A DNA stretch of 64,000 nucleotides, from positions 32,954,811 to 33,018,810 of the forward strand of contig NC_045128.1 of the NCBI RefSeq assembly GCF_007655135.1, in the 5' to 3' direction. The translations under genes and the position numbers were made by a program. Of this stretch, positions 59,371 to 64,000 are shown in pieces. The notes under the pieces are model-generated. The model did not search any database. It saw only the letters and a list, made by a program, of their open reading frames with translations, and was not told the origin of the DNA. The stretch is from Punica granatum. Taxonomy: Eukaryota; Streptophyta; Magnoliopsida; Myrtales; Lythraceae. Position 1 is the stretch's first letter. Each line of letters begins with the position of its first letter.

Positions 59371-60830
59371 TTTTTTTTTTTGTTGCTCGAAAGACAATGT
59401 TTATCATTCATTGATATCCAAATGGATACAGCGGTCCACTGCAACAGCAGATACATAATGAAATACACAAGCACTATACATGAATTACAATAGCAAGATA
59501 TTTGGTTGGTCCGCTGGGGAAACTTACAAAGGAAGATAGGCTAAAAAAAGGCACCAATAAGGGAATTACAATTATAGTAAACTATCATGAAACTAAGAAT
59601 CCCAATCAACCACCTTCCTGCAATGATTCAACCATGGACCCCAGTGAAAACCAAAAATGGAGATTCTCAGTCCAATCCATTAATCCGTGGTGAATTTCTA
59701 TCTCCATTACAGGATATAGAGCAAAAAGGATGCCTTCGATTATTATCCGACCGCAGGCTCCCACCACAGATTGCAATTCCTAAATAGTTAAATAGAAGAA
59801 ACTAGAGCTCCTACGATTGGCTCAATTCACAATTGATTTTAATCAATATAATCCTAATAGTCCAATCCCAAGAAAATCATATCAAAAGAGCTAGCAACTA
59901 AGTGGCTAGAGCTCCCTCGATCGGTCAAACTAGTGATTGTCAGTTGGAGAACCAACCTATTCATAATCAACAACAAAAGGCAAGCCCCAAAAAATTGATT
60001 TGAACAAGTGAGAGGAAGATCAAACCAACTAGAATTGCGATCCTTATCGTGATGGATGGGGATACTGTTGCTCAAAGAAGTGGCGGGAAGACCAAAAACG
60101 AGAAACCGCCATAGGAGAGGAGAAAATTGGATCGGTAAACTAGTGGGGAGGTGTAGATAATCCCAACTACGACTAAGGACCTAACGAGTCGGTAATCGAC
60201 CCGACCCGACCCGACCCGACCCGACTTGCCTGATCCAAACGATAGCTAGTAGCAGCTCCTCTATTAGAAACCGATTGGACCACTAGAGGGGGGAGCAATC
60301 TCCAGGAGGGAGCAAGAGGCTGCCGCCATGGGGGTACACCACGTCGCCAAACGGAGAGGAGGAGGGGAGGGCATATGTCACAGCCGGAGAGCCCACTCCA
60401 GCTTCCCACAAGTCTGAGCCACCATCCGAAGGAGGGGAGGCCCCATTGCATCTTAAGGAGACTGTCACCATGAGGGGGCCATCGGATTTGAACCACCACG
60501 GTAAAGAAGACCGCTGAATGGAGAAGGGGACGGATTCTAGTCATCGAGAAGGGAACGTTGACGCCCTCACCGCGATGGAGCCGTAATCGGACTACCACAC
60601 CACCATTAACCATCCAAAAAGAAAAAAGAAAAGAGACGGAAAAGAGGGGAGGTAGGGAGCCATCGAGAAAACTAAGATCACCGGAGGGATAGTATTTAAT
60701 TTGTAAACTCTTTTGTTGGATAGACGTTATTTTGCCAAAGCACATGTGAAGTTCGCTACTTGGGTAAAGTAACATGTACACTCTTTTATGAGTTTTTCTC
60801 AATCTGGTATTGTAGTTATTTTACCATTCC
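59371..60830 (-). mobile_element. Non-LTR retroposon-like element, copy 3 (longest)
   Basis: Reverse orientation: poly(T) at 59371-59381 marks the 3' end, preceded on the element strand by a shortened hairpin region (ATCAATGAATGAT) and T-rich sequence containing AACTATTTAGGAATTGCA, also seen in copy 1. The GC-rich 5' part contains the 209-codon frame at 60173-60802, which has no recognised domain and is probably not a gene, and a (GGGTC)n run. The 5' boundary is uncertain. Confidence 0.45.
60197..60226. repeat. (CCCGA)n pentanucleotide microsatellite
   Basis: About five to six tandem CCGAC units lie inside retroposon copy 3. Copy 1 carries shorter GGGTCGGGTCG runs in its 5' part. Confidence 0.85.
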
Positions 60831-60931
60831 ATATTCTTTGCCATTATAAATATGATTTTGGAATTGATAATCAAAGAGAAGCACATATTGGAAGAGAAAT
60901 AACTACAAATACGGAGAGAAACATTCATAAC

Positions 60932-60937
60932 TTTATT
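60932..60937 (-). terminator. Possible polyadenylation signal of the 72-aa ORF
   Basis: AATAAA on the minus strand, about 70 bases after the ORF stop. Confidence 0.3.
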
Positions 60938-61007
60938 CAACAAGTAATACAGGTATAAGTTTAGAAACGATTCACTAATCCTTTCAACAAAGTGACTTTT
61001 ATGATGA

Positions 61008-61226
61008 CTAAAACAAATATCGAATGAACTTTGCAACGCTACATTCTAAGCACTGTCCAATCAACACCAATATCAACAAGGACACCAACATGAAGCATGC
61101 AATTTCTAACCTTTTCGCTCTATCTTCACGCTTCAAAACCTTCTTTTTCGGCTTGCCAATAACCACTCTGACAATTGCTATTGTGGTGGCCTCTTCATCA
61201 ACATCCACAAATGCATCAACCTTCAT
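61008..61226 (-). CDS. Candidate small single-pass membrane protein, 72 aa
   Basis: I do not recognise this protein. The frame from the ATG at 61226 has an acidic start (MKVDAFVDVDEE), a strongly basic middle (GKPKKKVLKREDRAKR, about 24-39), one hydrophobic helix (about 41-60, ending VLIGQCL) and a short tail. Positive charge directly before the helix predicts the N-terminus in the cytosol. The sequence upstream of the ATG is CT-rich like plant 5' leaders. An AATAAA lies about 70 bases after the stop. It could be a real small gene or a chance frame next to a retroposon. Confidence 0.4.
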   Translation of the reverse strand: MKVDAFVDVDEEATTIAIVRVVIGKPKKKVLKREDRAKRLEIACFMLVSLLILVLIGQCLECSVAKFIRYLF

Positions 61227-61269
61227 GGCGCTCAATTTCGCTGAGATGAGCAGAAGAGAGGATTAGAGT

Positions 61270-61770
61270 GGAGGAGGAGAGTAACGGAGTTCGATGAGAA
61301 GGCTAGGGGAGCAAAGGATACGGTGAGGCCCCGGAGAGCAGCGGAGGCCAACAGAGGAGGAGAGGGTGAGGGCTGATTGATTTGGGCTAAACTGAAGAAT
61401 AACATGCAAGAAAAACAAGATAAGGGAAATATAGGGACCTAATTAATGGAAAATACTCTCTTATTTAGCCTCATTTTAATGGAAGGGCCTAGATGATGCT
61501 TGAAGGACCTAAATGATGTAGTCATGGACCTCATTGGCACATACAATGGCATAATGATACAGGAAAGGACCTAATTGGAGCAAAAAGGACCTAATGAAAA
61601 GATCTAATTGGAGCAACACGGACCTAATTAATTGACACATGCAAGGACCTGTTTTGTATTAAAAAGACTCAACTAATGCAAATTTCGTCAGTTGCTTATC
61701 CAAGTGATGGAAAAGAAAAGGGAAGAAAGGACTGAAGTGATGCAAAAGTCATCTTTCATCAGGGACTTAT
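61270..61770. other. Intergenic with dispersed GGACCTAAT-type repeats
   Basis: The motif GGACCTAAT or close variants recurs about six times between 61435 and 61650 at irregular spacing. No gene; it lies downstream of the ENGase stop codon and may include its 3' untranslated region. Confidence 0.45.
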
Positions 61771-61774
61771 TTGC

Positions 61775-63979
61775 CTATTTACTCGAGAGAAACATGAGAA
61801 AGCCCTGCCACCGGTTATCATCAGTAATCAATTTACCTGGCACATTTAGCTGGAAGAATGGAGATTTATCCAACTCCTGACACGCTCCGTAATCGTTGCA
61901 TACTTGTATGATGAATCTGATGGTCGAAATTCCACCCGGCACAGCAAGTTTGGAAATGTAGAAAGCCCCGACATGAGCCGTTCCTATAAATTGCACCGCC
62001 TTGCCAAGCCTTTGCATCGAATCATTCGACTCCGATCTAGCCAGTTCCACCAGGTAGATATTGTACTTATTGTACAATGGAGAACCATTCCCTCTTTTGA
62101 ATTTCCATGAGATCTTGATACTCAAGGATTTGGAGCTGGAGCCCTGAGAGCCCTGACCCCACTTGATGTATTGACCCTCCACAATCCAGGAAGAAGCGGG
62201 TGGGAAATCCGGGGTTCGACCTGGAGCCTTGATGAGGATGTGACCGAGCACTGCGTAAAATTCTGATGGGCTTTGTGGGAGTTCAGTATCAGGTTTCTCT
62301 TGATAACACACAGCGTGGATTTCGGTTAATGTGGACCCTTTCATTGAGATGCTATTCTCTTGTAGGACCCATCCCAACTCCGGGATGGACTTTGGATTGG
62401 AGACTTCATGCGAAATGAGCACTTTCGTGAAATTTCCTGCGAACTGGCTCAAACTTTCGTAGGTAGCATCCTGTGAGGCTAAGAGTATTTTGTTCTGCTG
62501 GTTTTCCGGAGAGGAGAATTCGAGCGAGAGGCCGATCTTAGAACTCCCTCCTGATTTCACCTGTAATAAGAGGGTAGGATCTGTGATGTTTAAGCCAGGA
62601 ACCGAAAATTCTCCCAAGTTTTCCAACTTCCTTTTCTTTGGAAACACAAGGGAAGAAGGATGCAATACGTAAAAAAGGTTCTATTTACGCAAGAAAACCG
62701 AACACCGGAGACAGTCTTCGAAACTCTACAGGCCTACCGATTACGTAAAGTGGAATGGACTTTGGAGAGCTTACCGAATATGTGAATTGGATGGGAGAGC
62801 TGCCTAGTGGAAGCTCTCCCCGGAAGAGCCTTGTCGTGAAATAGGCAGAGTTGTCACTGAGAATTCCTTTGAATGTAATGTTTCCTCCTCCGCTATAGGA
62901 TTCTCCGTTAAAGCTGTCGCAAGGTACCCAAGCTGGATTCTGTAAGACTTAATTCTGTAAATTCTCGAACCTGATATGTGTGCAATCGGAGATCGAGGCT
63001 TACTCAAAGAGAACTTGAATAGTACTGGATGGACCGAACTTAACAAAAGGCTGCAAGAAAATAATCGGGATAAAGAAGCAAACTATTAGGGAATCTTATA
63101 GTATGGTGCCGAAACTTCGGTTTCGTCAGGTTGAATAAAAGAAGCTGCATACTTGGAATCCTTGGCGCGATATATTATTCCAAGGATCGGAAGATATCTG
63201 ATTTCCGTTGATAGAATAATGATGACCTCGACCCTGCAAAAAAGAGAGAAGAGACTACGATGTGAGAGGGAGAAACCCAAATTTTTTTCGTGTTTTGGAA
63301 AGGTTGCACCAAAACAGACATAATTCCAAGTTACTGCATATTGGTTGATATTTGGAGGCCTCATCAAATTTCAGTCTTTTGGGTTAATTTCCCCTTTCAT
63401 CATAGACGTTTTAATCCTTATGCACAATGTAGTTACAGTTACGGAAACACATGTTTGGTTTTAATCAGGACCTGATCGAAATTGGAATAGAACGGTAATG
63501 CTTTAGGATAAGTTTGAACCATGCCCCATGAATCCTCCACAAGACCCCACCAGCTGCAGAGAACCAGAAGTGTATTGGACAAGGAGATTTTTCTATGTTT
63601 GATTTGGATCCAGTAATAAAATAAAAATTGAAAGCACTATACCGATTTTGAGCGGTTTCGAAATCGGGCGGCTGATTGGTTTCATAAACCCACCCTGGAG
63701 CAAATATCGCAGCTGATACCCTGTCTTTCTTCAGAACATCAAGGGCAACATTTGTCTGTAAATCGTAAATATGTTACATCAGCTCATATCATTTGAACCA
63801 AGTTCATCTCAAGCTTATTCATAACTCAAGCTGATAAACTTCGACTCGGACTTTCAATTTACATGACATACTTTCCACTGGCCACCGCCATAGGTGCCCC
63901 TGCCAAATACATCTATGCCCATGTAGACATCGTAGTTTCTCTTGCCTGCAACAGCAGCTGAGAGCTTTGGGTAATCCTC
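61775..63979 (-). CDS. Endo-beta-N-acetylglucosaminidase (GH85), 3' part
   Basis: Cytosolic ENGase that cleaves the chitobiose core of free N-glycans. Seven exons seen on the minus strand: 63979-63872, 63755-63643, 63553-63472, 63233-63153, 63050-63004, 62913-62775, 62560-61775; the 5' part lies beyond the window. GH85 landmarks present: YDVYMGIDVFGRGTYGGGQW, FAPGWVYETNQPPDFE, LPFYSNFDQG and FNGESYSGGGNITFKG. A long C-terminal beta-sandwich region follows (last exon 261 residues, ending FLSSK). Phases agree at the junctions. The catalytic Asn/Glu pair should lie upstream, outside this window. Confidence 0.93.
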
Positions 63980-64000
63980 CTGCATATGTCAAAAGTCATA

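Noticed and set aside
60173..60802. 209-codon minus-strand frame
   Set aside because: Lies in the GC-rich head of retroposon copy 3, includes the pentanucleotide repeat in translation, and shows no domain.
1..64000. CRISPR arrays, bacterial operons, rRNA genes, organelle inserts
   Set aside because: No regularly spaced repeats, rRNA-like or organelle-like segments were noticed by eye; all recognised genes are nuclear plant genes.

Overview
This window is nuclear DNA of a flowering plant, almost certainly a eudicot. The genes are split by GT-AG introns, the intergenic DNA is AT-rich, and several families are plant-specific (LOB-domain protein, plastid ferritin with a transit peptide, PMT pectin-type methyltransferases, MCA/PLAC8 protein). 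I cannot name the species from sequence alone; a rosid would fit. I built the gene models by hand from reading frame, splice sites and family conservation. Exon edges may be off by a base or a nearby alternative site.

Layout. 0.3-3.2 kb, minus: 5' part of an MRH1-like LRR receptor pseudokinase (the rest lies before the window). 3.3-11.9 kb: AT-rich intergenic DNA with two Tourist-type MITEs and one small GC-rich island. 11.9-12.65 kb, minus: intronless glutaredoxin-like zinc-finger protein. 13.7-18.5 kb, minus: complete 20-exon REC8/SYN1 meiotic cohesin. 19.8-22.9 and 23.65-26.6 kb, minus: tandem pair of PMT23-like methyltransferases with the same eight-exon structure. 27.5-30.2 kb, minus: eIF2-alpha. 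31.7-33.8 kb, plus: an MCA/PLAC8 gene with two in-frame stops and a likely frame break, read here as a pseudogene. 34.7-38.9 kb, minus: MINPP-type inositol polyphosphate phosphatase. 39.8-41.8 kb, minus: plastid ferritin with an iron-dependent regulatory sequence and a G-box upstream. 42-53 kb: gene-poor DNA with a foldback MITE, a complete TRIM, a hAT MITE and a retroposon copy. 53.1-54.1 kb, plus: LBD12-like LOB-domain gene. 54.1-60.9 kb: gene-poor, with two more retroposon-like copies. 61.0-61.2 kb, minus: candidate 72-residue membrane protein. 61.8-64 kb, minus: 3' part of a GH85 endo-beta-N-acetylglucosaminidase.

The genes do not form a pathway. They are ordinary single genes plus one tandem pair. 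The least ordinary content is the decayed MCA gene, a 75-nt frame-neutral REC8 intron holding a stop codon, the divergence between the two PMT copies, the ferritin promoter elements, and a varied set of small non-autonomous transposons with readable termini. No bacterial-type system, CRISPR array or virus was seen.
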